Positions 26,407 through 33,864 of a stretch of DNA of 64,000 nt are shown one piece after another (position 1 is the stretch's first letter; the number at the start of each line of letters is the position of its first letter). Both the position numbers and the translations under genes were made by a program. The stretch covers positions 434,001 through 498,000 of the forward strand of contig NZ_CP018725.1 of NCBI RefSeq assembly GCF_001908725.1, read 5' to 3'. The notes beneath the pieces are model-generated. The model was not told the origin of the DNA and ran no database searches. It was given only the letters and a program-made list of their open reading frames with translations. The stretch is from Xanthomonas vesicatoria ATCC 35937. Its GTDB lineage: Bacteria; Pseudomonadota; Gammaproteobacteria; Xanthomonadales; Xanthomonadaceae.

Positions 26407-26961
26407 ATGCGCTTCTTTCTCGATACCGAATGGGCCGACACCATAGGATCTGAGCTCGTTAGCATCGCTCTGGTGGCTGAGAACGGCACTGACTTCCTAT
26501 ACGCCGAGCGAGAGATCTTGCCGGCGCGTCCGACTGACTTCGTTCGCAGCGTCGTCTATCCACTGCTGGATCGGGACAGGTCGGTCCTGTCGGATCAGGC
26601 GATGACTAAGCGCGTACGCGGTTTTCTCAACTCCGCAAGTGCTCCAATGATCTTTGCGGACTACGCCAACGATCTTCAGCTCCTGCGCTACGTGCTCGCG
26701 GGCTTCGATCTACCCGATACCCAGGTCTCTGCATGTGGCCCGATACCTCGGGCTGTGGATGTGCAGATCATTCACGACAGGCCGACGGCGGCATTGGTGG
26801 ACGCCTACTTTGAGGCTCATGCTGCAGCTAGGGCCAGACGACACCATGCCTTGGTCGATGCAGAGGCATTGCGAGTGGCATGGCATGTCTCTACCGGTCG
26901 CGTGCCGTGTCCCGCATGGGGTGTTAATGCTATTAAACGAGTGAGCGCACACCTTAGCTAA
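26407..26961 (+). CDS. DEDD-type 3'-5' exonuclease-like protein
   Basis: 184 residues from ATG 26407. The N-terminus RFFLDTEWAD carries the first Asp-x-Glu of DEDDh exonucleases. DYANDLQLL (about residue 80) gives the second Asp, and RRHHALVDAEALRVAW (about 155-170) gives the His and final Asp. This matches the small exoribonuclease family typified by mycobacterial Rv2179c. It should trim RNA or DNA from 3' ends using two metal ions. It directly follows the tRNA-like gene. Confidence 0.7.
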   Translation: MRFFLDTEWADTIGSELVSIALVAENGTDFLYAEREILPARPTDFVRSVVYPLLDRDRSVLSDQAMTKRVRGFLNSASAPMIFADYANDLQLLRYVLAGFDLPDTQVSACGPIPRAVDVQIIHDRPTAALVDAYFEAHAAARARRHHALVDAEALRVAWHVSTGRVPCPAWGVNAIKRVSAHLS

Positions 26962-27061
26962 CCATCGCAAGTAGAACCGTGGGAAGAGAGAAGCGGCAGG
27001 TTCGCACTGCCAAGTGATGGCACGCACGCACGCAGCGATCGAAGCCGCCGTGAAGCCCGCT

Positions 27062-27139
27062 GATGAAGATCACCATTGAGTGAGTGGGAAAAGCACCAGG
27101 AGTGCTGCGTAAGAGCATCCAAGAGTGCGCTTTCCACCT
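27062..27139 (+). repeat. 78-bp direct repeat, copy A
   Basis: Begins GATGAAGATCACCATTGAGT and ends GTGCGCTTTCCACCT. It matches copy B at 27244-27321 over its whole length (about three quarters identical by eye), including GGAAAAGCA, GGAGTG and GAGAGTGCG-type blocks. Confidence 0.65.
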
Positions 27140-27243
27140 AGGAGGCACGCAGGCCATGCGGACGAACTCTCCGCGTTAACAGTAAAAGTGGGCACTCGAG
27201 AATGCGGGACCAGGAAAATTTGGCACTCGATGGTGCGGCTGCA

Positions 27244-27321
27244 GATGACGATCACTTATGAGTGCGTAGGAAAAGCATTGGGAGTGTTGCGCAGGAGCAT
27301 GCGAGAGTGCGTTGTCCAGGT
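27244..27321 (+). repeat. 78-bp direct repeat, copy B
   Basis: Begins GATGACGATCACTTATGAGT and ends GTGCGTTGTCCAGGT. It is equal in length to copy A at 27062-27139, with no net insertions or deletions. Confidence 0.65.
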
Positions 27322-27404
27322 GTCTAGCTGCATTGTCCGGTCCGCTTCCTGTGGAGGGACAACCATTGATAGACCGCCAGGGCGCACAGGAGCGTCAACA
27401 CGCC

Positions 27405-27432
27405 ATTGCGCATAATGTATATCGAGACGTTA
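27405..27432. other. dif-like site 1 (left end of tandem phage array)
   Basis: ATTGCGCATAATGTATA, then a non-matching right arm TCGAGACGTTA. GCGCATAA is the XerC arm and TGTATA the central region of gamma-proteobacterial dif. The XerD arm is not conserved, as in inovirus attachment sites. Confidence 0.7.
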
Positions 27433-27517
27433 TAGGTCGCATTGGTTAATCCCCTTGGCGGGCCTGAGAGTGAATCAAAGTGTCGACACATGCAAAATCT
27501 TCCGACTAAATAATTTC

Positions 27518-27556
27518 GTGACGCGTCACTTAATGCCCATTATCGTGACGCGTCAC
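27518..27556. promoter_or_regulatory. Two copies of palindrome GTGACGCGTCAC
   Basis: Perfect 12-bp palindromes at 27518-27529 and 27545-27556, centre to centre 27 bases, each in AT-rich flanks. Further copies are at 27696 (one half imperfect), 27994 (GTGACGCGTTAC) and 29665 (GTGACGCATCAC). It is a likely repressor operator shared by the two dif-integrated elements. Confidence 0.6.
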
Positions 27557-27659
27557 GTAATTAAAATACGTTTGCAGGGTGCGGCTTTTTGCCACTGCTT
27601 CGCCCAAGAAAATGCCCGCGTCGTTGCCGAGGCGGACATTGAGATTTAAACCTGTTTTG

Positions 27660-27676
27660 CGCGGGGGAACCCCGCA
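27660..27676. other. Small GC hairpin, possible replication origin
   Basis: GCGGGG-GAA-CCCCGC forms a 6-bp stem in the non-coding part of the small element. Filamentous phage origins contain such hairpins, but nothing more specific supports it. Confidence 0.25.
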
Positions 27677-27703
27677 CCCCAGACCAGATAATTTCGTGAC
27701 GCG

Positions 27704-27976
27704 TCAGAAAAATACTACACGTCGATCGCCAGACTCGTTGAGCGAGTTGATGCACATCTCTAGCTTGGCTGGCCAGATACGACCGAAGCAGAGGGCAAGA
27801 TCTGGTCGGTCAATGGTCTTGTAGAAGAAAATGAAGATCTCAATGAACTTGAACATGGCCCAGCAGTAGGGCTTCCTGATAGGGAACGTGACTGAGCCGT
27901 AGAAGCCCAAAACACCATAGCGATAGTTGCGTAAGCGGCGATGACAACGAGCGCGAAATCGGGTGCGCGGATGCAT
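27704..27976 (-). pseudogene. Small membrane protein of dif element, probably frameshifted
   Basis: The frame from ATG 27976 (GGGGGA upstream) ends WPAKLEMCINSLNESGDRR. A second frame over 27880-28000 reads RAPDFALVVIAAYATIAMVFW, a good membrane helix, and would join GFYGSVTFPIRKPYCWAMF in the first frame if one base were added near 27905. I read this as one phage-type membrane protein with a one-base deletion. Function unknown. Confidence 0.4.
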
Positions 27977-28009
27977 AGTTCCCCCTGTATTTGGTGACGC
28001 GTTACGAAA

Positions 28010-28558
28010 CTAGAACTCGCCTTGTGAGCGAGTGCGCTGCCATAGCGTCTCGGAGTGCTTACCTGCCATGACGTATTCGTGGTGATAGCTGGCACCGAGG
28101 ATCCCAGCAGGGACGGTTCGGTGCGGGCAGAACAGGAACAAAGCAAGGGCCTCACTAGGCAGCCCGGTAGATTTCAGCTCAGATCCGTGAGGAGTAAAGG
28201 AGAACTTCGCACGCTCACCGGCGTGAGGCTTGCTGGTGGTGCGTCGGGGCAGGGGGGCGTCGCGCCCGGACCCGATCGTACCTCCAGGGGCCGGTCGCGA
28301 CGCCACAGCTGGCCGGCTGTTATCGAGTGCCTTGCGCATACCTGGCGACGACACAACCAGCTGAGGGACTGGATCATGCTGCTTGGCAGCCTGCTGAGGC
28401 ATTTGGCCATCGAGGTACTGCCTAACAGCTATCGAAACAAGGGCGTTGAGCGAGATGCCAAGGGTCTTGGCTTTGGTGGAGGCTTCGCTCTTGAGCGGCT
28501 CGACCAAGCGGACATTAGGGGCCGTCTTGCGGGCACCGGTGAGGATCTCGACCTTCAT
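28010..28558 (-). CDS. Ribbon-helix-helix-like regulator of dif element
   Basis: 182 residues from ATG 28558 (GGAGG eight bases upstream). The first 55 residues (MKVEILTGARKTAPNVRL, then SEASTKAKTLGISLNALV) look like an RHH/HicB-type DNA-binding unit. The rest is Pro/Ser/Arg-rich without a known motif. Its start overlaps the stop of the upstream Xer-factor-like gene (ATGA), so the two form an operon. It could be the protein that binds the GTGACGCGTCAC palindromes. Confidence 0.5.
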   Translation of the reverse strand: MKVEILTGARKTAPNVRLVEPLKSEASTKAKTLGISLNALVSIAVRQYLDGQMPQQAAKQHDPVPQLVVSSPGMRKALDNSRPAVASRPAPGGTIGSGRDAPLPRRTTSKPHAGERAKFSFTPHGSELKSTGLPSEALALFLFCPHRTVPAGILGASYHHEYVMAGKHSETLWQRTRSQGEF

Positions 28559-29208
28559 GCGTGCCTCCGCTCTGACTTTTGGCACGTGTTACTGCTCGGG
28601 CCAACCGACGATCGGCCGGCTGCAGCTGCGAAGGTGTGGCGGCGATCGAGGACAACGGAGGTCTTATTGACCGGTCCAGCCGGTGAAAAGGTCCCGGATG
28701 TGTCGACACTCTGACGACACTTGGTAGACACAGAGGGCTTAAGCAACCACTTGGGTGCGCGGCAGTGAGAGGCCATCGCTGTGGCCAGGTGCACGGGCTT
28801 AGCGTCGCGGAGCCTAGCACGCTCGTTCTGGAACTCCTGCGCCTGAAGGACCAGGAGCGACCACCAGGCCAGGTCCGTCGATCGCAGCTCACGGCCCTCA
28901 GGCGTGATCAGAACGCCGCCGCGGATCTGGAAACCCGACCAGGTCGGTCCAAGCAGTTTGGTGCCACGCAGGACCCGCATGAGCTTGTAGGCGGTGTACG
29001 GGATCTGTGACCTGGCAGCTTCCCAGTTGGAGACAGTCCGGACGCTGACACGCAGCAGGTCGGCGCATGCCTGGACCGTGAGCTGCAGCATCAGCCTGGC
29101 GGTGCGGAAGCGCTCGGCCTGGTCACGGAGCTGGTGGACAGATGGCCGGCCGCGCCCCCGTTCGGGGACACGGCCGACTTCGCATAATGTATAGTGGGTG
29201 ACGCTTCG
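28555..29208 (-). CDS. Xer recombination activation factor-like protein (DUF3653/VC1465 type)
   Basis: The frame contains AERFRTARLMLQLTVQACAD, then LLRVSVRTVSNWEAARSQIP (helix-turn-helix) and LGPTWSGFQIRGGVLITPEG followed by WWSLLVLQAQEFQNERARLR, the layout of the XafT/VC1465 family. In the Vibrio TLC satellite phage this protein lets XerD start recombination at dif without FtsK. The reading frame crosses dif site 2 (codons for HYTLCEV) and no good start codon is visible there. The first internal Met is at about 29093. The true N-terminus is therefore uncertain, possibly altered by integration. Confidence 0.6.
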   Translation of the reverse strand, partial: RSVTHYTLCEVGRVPERGRGRPSVHQLRDQAERFRTARLMLQLTVQACADLLRVSVRTVSNWEAARSQIPYTAYKLMRVLRGTKLLGPTWSGFQIRGGVLITPEGRELRSTDLAWWSLLVLQAQEFQNERARLRDAKPVHLATAMASHCRAPKWLLKPSVSTKCRQSVDTSGTFSPAGPVNKTSVVLDRRHTFAAAAGRSSVGPSSNTCQKSERRHA

Positions 29209-29537
29209 AACCCGTGTCTGACGGCCTCCGCGCGCACGGGCAGGGCGAGTGAGACCCCTATCGCCAGGGTCATGGCAGTAGCGGCCAACTTGCGCCATAC
29301 GGCCTTCTCCTCGCGGCTTATGGCGCGTTGCTCTCCAGCGATACCCATCACCAGTGCCAGTGGCTCTCCTGTCAGCCCGGCAATCGTCGCGCATGCAACT
29401 GGATCGGGCGTATTTCTGCCCTGACGCCAATTGTTCACGGTCTGCCGGCTCACTCCTAACGCCGCTGCCAACGCGCTGTCAGTCGTCAGATTTCTCCGCT
29501 CTTTGATCGCGTCCAGCAGTTCCGCCACGCTTTGCAT
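29091..29537 (-). CDS. Inovirus repressor-like helix-turn-helix protein
   Basis: 148 residues. The first 65 form a Cro/CI-type helix-turn-helix (VAELLDAIKERRNLTTDSAL, then AAALGVSRQTVNNWRQGRNTP). A hydrophobic segment follows (LAATAMTLAIGVSLALPVRA), suggesting membrane attachment. From about residue 112 (SPTIHYAK) the frame runs through dif site 2 into the neighbouring element, so the natural C-terminus has been replaced on integration. It is divergent from the phage structural genes and likely represses the promoter at 29551 through TGTCTCGA sites. Confidence 0.7.
   Translation of the reverse strand: MQSVAELLDAIKERRNLTTDSALAAALGVSRQTVNNWRQGRNTPDPVACATIAGLTGEPLALVMGIAGEQRAISREEKAVWRKLAATAMTLAIGVSLALPVRAEAVRHGFEASPTIHYAKSAVSPNGGAAGHLSTSSVTRPSASAPPG
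29177..29204. other. dif-like site 2 (junction between two tandem elements)
   Basis: ACTTCGCATAATGTATA then GTGGGTGACGC. XerC arm and centre are conserved, XerD arm not. It separates the 1.8-kb element from the inovirus. Confidence 0.7.
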
Positions 29538-29550
29538 GTATCGACCCTCT

Positions 29551-29597
29551 TGACATTATTGTCTCGACCCACTTTACTTCGTCCCGTGTCTCGAGAC
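29551..29597 (+). promoter_or_regulatory. Putative phage promoter with operator half-sites
   Basis: TTGACA (29551-29556), 17-base spacer, TTTACT (29574-29579). TGTCTCGA occurs inside the spacer (29561-29568) and again at 29587-29594, the second as part of the palindrome GTCTCGAGAC. It is well placed to drive the inovirus genes and to be blocked by the divergent repressor. Confidence 0.55.
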
Positions 29598-29664
29598 TCG
29601 ATACACCGCGCCCCCGGCTCCCCTCCGGGGTCCGCGTCAAGGGGCAGGGGAGGGGGCAACATCC

Positions 29665-29838
29665 GTGACGCATCACGTTAACTTCGCCATTCTGGTTGTT
29701 CTGGTCGTGTGCCTGTTTCTGCGCGCCGCCCTGGGCTATGTGCGCTACGCGCGCCTCCGCGTGTTCCAAGCCCTCGATTCTAGCTATCGCGCTGCCGCTC
29801 TGGTCGCCAATGCCAAACGGCAGGTACGCCGTGGTTGA
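29665..29838 (+). CDS. Inovirus small membrane protein 1
   Basis: 57 residues with GTG start and AGGGGG upstream: VTHHVNFAILVVLVVCLFL, a single membrane helix, then a basic tail (RLRVFQALDSSYRAAALVAN...RRG). It overlaps the next small gene. The start codon lies inside a copy of the phage palindrome (GTGACGCATCAC), so expression may be regulated at that site. Its role in the phage is unknown. Confidence 0.55.
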   Translation: MTHHVNFAILVVLVVCLFLRAALGYVRYARLRVFQALDSSYRAAALVANAKRQVRRG

Positions 29839-29989
29839 TCTATTCCGCGCTGCCTTCTATCTCGTTGTGTTGGTCGGTGCTGCCGTCTGCCTTTTTGCGC
29901 TTTTCGGGCGTGTGGCCTTCATCGTTTTCGCGGTGTGTGTGCTGGTTGCGCCGCTGTTCGTTTCTGCTGCTCGCAAGGGTGGCCGCTGA
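29831..29989 (+). CDS. Inovirus small membrane protein 2
   Basis: 52 residues from GTG 29831: VVDLFRAAFYLVVLVGAAVC and RVAFIVFAVCVLVAPLFV, two membrane segments with a basic end (SAARKGGR). It overlaps both the upstream small gene and the gII start (TGATG), typical tight inovirus packing. Confidence 0.55.
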   Translation: MVDLFRAAFYLVVLVGAAVCLFALFGRVAFIVFAVCVLVAPLFVSAARKGGR

Positions 29990-31095
29990 TGGCCGGCGAG
30001 GTCGCGGTGTCGGGACTCCCCTCGTCTAACAGGGGAGTCAGTGAATTCAGGAACAGTGATGGCACCCTGACGGTGATCATCGATTGGTTTTCTGCCTCTG
30101 TAGATTTGTTCGCTGTTCTGCGCCAGGTCGGCTACCTCGACCGCGACGACGCCGAAGAGGTCCGCCAGTGGTCGGACGCATGCGCCGAAAACGCCATGGT
30201 CATTGCGATCAATCTGTTTACGTTCTTTTTCGCCGGCCTCGGCATGGAATTGGACAAGCAGGCAGGCCCCGGCAGCTTCTACACCTGGCGCGTCCGTGTC
30301 CTCGACCGCGACGGCAAGCACGTGGGCATCATCGAGTTCGGCGGTGAAGAGTGTCGCCGCAAGGATGGCACCTACACGGCGCGTATCGAGTTGACCGGTG
30401 CCGGGTGCGCAATGGTGAGCGCAGCGCGCTGCGGCCATGCGAAGCGGTGGCTGGAGCTTCGAGCGAAGCTCGAAAGCTGCGCTGGACGGTTAACCCGTGT
30501 GGACACTGCGGCCGACGATCTGCTGGGCAAGTACCCGTTGAAGCTCGCGCAGACCTGGTATTCCGATGGTGAGTTTGACAACCGTGGTCAGCGTCCCAAG
30601 GCACAGCTGATTGATGACTACGACAGCGGCGACGGCAAGACGCTGTATGTCGGCACCAAGAAATCAGAAAAGCAGCTGCGCGTGTATGAGAAGGGCAGGG
30701 AACAGGGAGACAAGGAATCGCCGTGGGTGCGCTACGAGGCTCAATTTAAGGCGTCCAACCGCAAAGACCTGTCGCTAGACATCTTGCGTGACCCGGCCGG
30801 CTATCTGCTCGGCGCCTATCCGGTGCTGAACTTCCTCAACTGCGTGGCGCTCCGCATGGACATCACCAAGGCTGCGGTGGATGCCACGTGGAAGAGCGCA
30901 CGCCGCCACATCAAACGTCAGTACGGCGCAACCCTCAATTTCATCGTGCGGCACTGCCCAACGCCTGACGCGTTGCATGCCGTCATCAGCACCTGCACGT
31001 CGCATCGGCTACCGGCGTGGGCAACAGCAGACGTAGCCAATCAATGGCCCGAAATCGCGGGCATCAATCAAACCTTAGAAGGGGTAACACCATGA
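29989..31095 (+). CDS. Inovirus replication initiation protein (pII, Rep_trans)
   Basis: 368 residues from ATG 29989. Blocks TLTVIIDWFSASVDL, YTARIELTGAGCAMV, RVDTAADDLLGKYP and VRYEAQFKASNRKDL match the phage/plasmid Rep_trans replication factors of Xanthomonas filamentous phages. It nicks the plus-strand origin to start rolling-circle replication. Its stop overlaps gV (ATGA at 31092-31095). Confidence 0.85.
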   Translation: MAGEVAVSGLPSSNRGVSEFRNSDGTLTVIIDWFSASVDLFAVLRQVGYLDRDDAEEVRQWSDACAENAMVIAINLFTFFFAGLGMELDKQAGPGSFYTWRVRVLDRDGKHVGIIEFGGEECRRKDGTYTARIELTGAGCAMVSAARCGHAKRWLELRAKLESCAGRLTRVDTAADDLLGKYPLKLAQTWYSDGEFDNRGQRPKAQLIDDYDSGDGKTLYVGTKKSEKQLRVYEKGREQGDKESPWVRYEAQFKASNRKDLSLDILRDPAGYLLGAYPVLNFLNCVALRMDITKAAVDATWKSARRHIKRQYGATLNFIVRHCPTPDALHAVISTCTSHRLPAWATADVANQWPEIAGINQTLEGVTP

Positions 31096-31385
31096 GCGCA
31101 ATCAAAGTCACCGTGTTGAGTGCCGAAGTCGATGAGCGTGGCGGCACGTTCAAGGACGACGAGGGCAAGGACCGGGAATACACCACCCGCAAGCAGAAAG
31201 CCAAGCTCGAAGCTGGCGGCTTCGCGTACCCGCTGGACGTACGTTTGGAGAAGGGCCAAGCCGCCTATCAGCCCGGGGAATATGAGCTTGATCTGGAAGC
31301 CATGGTGACCGTCAACAAGGGTGCCATCAATTACAGCAAGTTCCATGTGTTGCGCGCAGCCAAACATGCACGTGCTGCGGCGTAA
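31092..31385 (+). CDS. Inovirus single-stranded DNA-binding protein (pV)
   Basis: 97 residues starting MSAIKVTVLSAEVDERGG, with an OB-fold-like beta pattern (FAYPLDVRLEKGQAAYQPGE, then YELD). Size and position directly after gII match gene V of Cf-type phages. It coats new single strands before packaging and can also limit gII expression. Confidence 0.8.
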   Translation: MSAIKVTVLSAEVDERGGTFKDDEGKDREYTTRKQKAKLEAGGFAYPLDVRLEKGQAAYQPGEYELDLEAMVTVNKGAINYSKFHVLRAAKHARAAA

Positions 31386-31388
31386 TCC

Positions 31389-31496
31389 ATGGCCGTTCTG
31401 ATCTACACCACGCACCCCTACATCGTTCTCGGCACCGGCTTCGTGCTGGGCGCGTTGACGGTAGCGGCAGCGTGGTATGGCGCAACCCGGAAATAG
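31389..31496 (+). CDS. Inovirus 35-residue membrane protein
   Basis: MAVLIYTTHPYIVLGTGFVL then GALTVAAAWYGATRK: one membrane helix. It starts three bases after gV and fits a pVII/pIX-like minor coat protein. It is too short for most gene finders. Confidence 0.5.
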   Translation: MAVLIYTTHPYIVLGTGFVLGALTVAAAWYGATRK

Positions 31497-31500
31497 CCTC

Positions 31501-31704
31501 ATGACACGTGTCCTCACCTGTATCGATGCAGTGCCCGCGCAGGACGGCACGTGTTCCCAAACTGCTTGGCTGGATCAACCCAGCTGGGTGGACATGCTGC
31601 CCACGGTAGAACAGGCCAATACCGTGGGGCCAGCAATGGTTTTTGGCCTCGCAATAATCGCAGCCTTACGGCTAATCATCCCAAGCAAAGGAGAAGAAGA
31701 ATGA
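31501..31704 (+). CDS. Inovirus minor coat-like membrane protein
   Basis: 67 residues from ATG 31501. An acidic exposed part (DAVPAQDGTCSQTAWLD) is followed by a helix (GPAMVFGLAIIAALRLIIP) and KGEEE. It sits between the 35-residue protein and gVIII, where phages of this group carry small virion proteins. Confidence 0.6.
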   Translation: MTRVLTCIDAVPAQDGTCSQTAWLDQPSWVDMLPTVEQANTVGPAMVFGLAIIAALRLIIPSKGEEE

Positions 31705-31952
31705 ACCACAAGAATATCCGCGCCCTGCGCGCACACCTGTCCACGCTCGGCAACAAGGCCAAGGCGTTTGCCTTCGGTGGTGCTGCTGCTCTGACCGCGC
31801 CGGCTGCGTTCGCGCAGTCTGCTGGCGCCTTCGATCCCACAACCGCCATTGCAGCTGTCGCCGCGATGGTTGCATCAGCGGTGCTGCTTTACACCGCCTA
31901 CGCAGTGGGCAAGTGGACCTTGAAGGCCTTCGGCCTGATCGGCGGCAAGTAA
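31701..31952 (+). CDS. Inovirus major coat protein (pVIII)
   Basis: 83 residues with AAGGAG before ATG 31701. A basic leader (MNHKNIRALRAHLSTLGNKA) and signal ending AAFA|QS give a mature protein of about 45 residues: acidic start, helix AIAAVAAMVASAVLLYTAY, basic end WTLKAFGLIGGK. This is the classic major coat layout. A strong terminator follows, which raises its transcript level over the genes downstream. Confidence 0.85.
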   Translation: MNHKNIRALRAHLSTLGNKAKAFAFGGAAALTAPAAFAQSAGAFDPTTAIAAVAAMVASAVLLYTAYAVGKWTLKAFGLIGGK

Positions 31953-31970
31953 GCCTCTTTTGAACAGGGC

Positions 31971-31996
31971 AGGGCGGGGAAACCCGCCCTTTTTTA
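31971..31996 (+). terminator. Intrinsic terminator after gVIII
   Basis: AGGGCGGG-GAAA-CCCGCCCT followed by TTTTTT: an 8-bp GC stem with T-tract, the central terminator typical of filamentous phages. Confidence 0.92.
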
Positions 31997-31997
31997 T

Positions 31998-32066
31998 ATG
32001 ACCGGAACAGTTCTACTCATCTGGTACATGATGGCCGCCAAGGTCATCGCGGACGGCCTGCGGTGA
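31998..32066 (+). CDS. Possible 22-residue membrane peptide
   Basis: MTGTVLLIWYMMAAKVIADG then LR, a short hydrophobic peptide ending on the gIII start (TGATG). It has no ribosome-binding site and follows the terminator directly, so it may not be translated. Confidence 0.25.
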   Translation: MTGTVLLIWYMMAAKVIADGLR

Positions 32067-33547
32067 TGCGCGGACTCGGCCAGTATTTCGCACGCGCGGT
32101 GGTGAGGCGAGTTGCCTATGTCGTCGTGGCTGCATGTTTTGGGCTGCTGCTGCAATTGTGCAGTGGCAGCGCGCATGCCGCTGTTAATCAGGGTGAAGCA
32201 AATTACTTGTGCAACGCCGACGGCGCAAAAATGGTCGCCGGCTCGCCCAATCAGTGGCGCAATCCTCGATGCGTTCCGCTTAGCGGCAGACGTGTCTTTG
32301 AGGGGCACATTGAGCGCAACTTTTCTGACGGATGGGCAGAAACAACCTACGGACAATGGGTCTGGGATGAGGGTCAGACGTGCGAGAGCCTCAATGCATC
32401 CGCTCCGCTAGGTGACAGTGGTGCCAACCTCGCGCAAGCTCCTAGCACGTGCTACGGGGGCTGCAAGGTTGCAGGCACGCCCATATCTGGGCAAGCCGGT
32501 GGTGTTACGACCTATGGCATGGTCAACCGGTACTACACGGGCGACGTGTGCTCTACCCAGAACAACAGCAACGCGCCGATTGACGCGAAGCAGGAAGTGC
32601 AGGAACAGACTAAAGAGAAGCCGCCTGAGTGTGTTGGCCTCGGCAGCGGGCAAACCGGGTGCATGAAGCAAAACGGCGACTACTGCGCTACGGCATCCAC
32701 TGGCAAGACGTTCTGCTGGAAGCCCAGCGAGACCGGGAAGAAAACAGACGGCGATGACAGCCAGGGTAAAACGCCTAAGGGTGATCCTGTGACGCCTCCA
32801 CCGATCCCGCCGCCCGATGGTGAGTGGCAACGCACGGATGGGCACCAACAGACCACATGCGTCAACAACACGTGCACCACGTATAACGTGACGAACTACG
32901 TCAAGGTCCCTAGCGGTAGTTCTAACAACGGTACCGGCGATAACACTGTTGATGGCAGCGGCAATACCTCTGGCAACGGGACGAAGCCGGGCAACGATAA
33001 ACAGGGCGACAAGGACAGCAAGGACAGCGCGACCGATAGTGGTAACTGCAACGCGTCGCCTATCTGCGTCGGTGACACCTTGAAGTGCTTGCAGCTGAAA
33101 TTCACGTGGAAGATTCAATGCAATACCGATCGCGGCGAAGTGACGGCTGGTGTCACTTGCAGCGATGGCGACGTGCCCGTGTGTGCTGGCAAGAGTTGCA
33201 AATCTGCGGAGTATTCCCAGGTGTTGCAGGCCTGGCGCACGCGGTGCGGTCTCGAAAAAGAGCGTGACGCAGCGAAGGCCGATTCCGATCGTGGATCAGC
33301 AGATGCAGCTGGCGATGACGAAAAGGGCGAGGTGGCAAAGCTGTGGGCATCAGACGGCAAGCCTGGTCCCCATTTCGACCAAACGCGCTTGAGCATCGGC
33401 GGCGGTGATTTGCTCGGTGGCAACATCGACATCATGGGCACGCCGTTCACGCTGAACGCGCAGTTCTACGACGCTCTCTCGATCATCAAGAAAATTGTCA
33501 TTGCGTCCGCGATGGTGGCCGCGTTCGTGATTCTTTGGAGGTCCTAA
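32066..33547 (+). CDS. Inovirus adsorption protein (pIII, TspB-like)
   Basis: 493 residues from ATG 32066. A signal peptide (VVVAACFGLLLQLCSGSAHA|AV) is followed by N-terminal receptor-binding domains, a Gly/Asn/Asp/Ser-rich linker (about residues 285-330), a Cys-rich domain (NASPICVGDTLKCLQLKF) resembling the TspB C-terminal domain, and a C-terminal membrane anchor (VIASAMVAAFVILWRS). It caps the virion and attaches to the host pilus. Codon usage is good and there are no frameshifts. Confidence 0.82.
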   Translation: MRGLGQYFARAVVRRVAYVVVAACFGLLLQLCSGSAHAAVNQGEANYLCNADGAKMVAGSPNQWRNPRCVPLSGRRVFEGHIERNFSDGWAETTYGQWVWDEGQTCESLNASAPLGDSGANLAQAPSTCYGGCKVAGTPISGQAGGVTTYGMVNRYYTGDVCSTQNNSNAPIDAKQEVQEQTKEKPPECVGLGSGQTGCMKQNGDYCATASTGKTFCWKPSETGKKTDGDDSQGKTPKGDPVTPPPIPPPDGEWQRTDGHQQTTCVNNTCTTYNVTNYVKVPSGSSNNGTGDNTVDGSGNTSGNGTKPGNDKQGDKDSKDSATDSGNCNASPICVGDTLKCLQLKFTWKIQCNTDRGEVTAGVTCSDGDVPVCAGKSCKSAEYSQVLQAWRTRCGLEKERDAAKADSDRGSADAAGDDEKGEVAKLWASDGKPGPHFDQTRLSIGGGDLLGGNIDIMGTPFTLNAQFYDALSIIKKIVIASAMVAAFVILWRS

Positions 33548-33864
33548 TGTCTTGGTTCTCGTTCGATGTTCCGTGGCTCGGCGCGCTCGGCGGACTGCTC
33601 AACAAGCTGATGAAGCTCAAGCTGGCGCTGTGGACCGCCAAGGCGCTAGGCGCGCTCGGTTTAGGCTTTGCAGGCAAAGCGTTCGTGTACGACCCGCTGA
33701 TTGACCAGGCCGTCAGTGCCTGGCAGCTGGTGCCCCCTCTGGCCGCCAATTGGGTGCATGCGCTCGGCCTCGACACTGCTATTTCAATCATCCTCAGCGC
33801 TTACGGCATCCAGGGCGTGCAGCGCGTGTTCCTCACCCGTGCAAATCAGGCTCGCGACGAATGA
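33547..33864 (+). CDS. Inovirus minor coat protein (pVI, DUF2523)
   Basis: 105 residues from ATG 33547, whose first base is the last of the gIII stop, with GGAGG upstream. Three hydrophobic segments (LALWTAKALGALGLGFAG; ISIILSAYGIQGVQRVFL) match DUF2523/pVI. It sits next to pIII at the virion end. Confidence 0.8.
   Translation: MSWFSFDVPWLGALGGLLNKLMKLKLALWTAKALGALGLGFAGKAFVYDPLIDQAVSAWQLVPPLAANWVHALGLDTAISIILSAYGIQGVQRVFLTRANQARDE

Larger units (their letters stand above)
26962..27404. other. Gap with tandem 78-bp repeat
   Basis: No convincing gene. The region holds two 78-bp imperfect direct repeats (listed separately) and many GAGTG words, and it ends at the first dif-like site. Confidence 0.45.

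Noticed and set aside
27000..27400. CRISPR array
   Set aside because: Only two long imperfect repeats; spacing and length do not fit CRISPR repeats and spacers, and no cas genes are present.
31800..31970. Selenocysteine, riboswitch or small RNA in the coat region
   Set aside because: The only structure is the gVIII terminator. Nothing else folds convincingly by eye.
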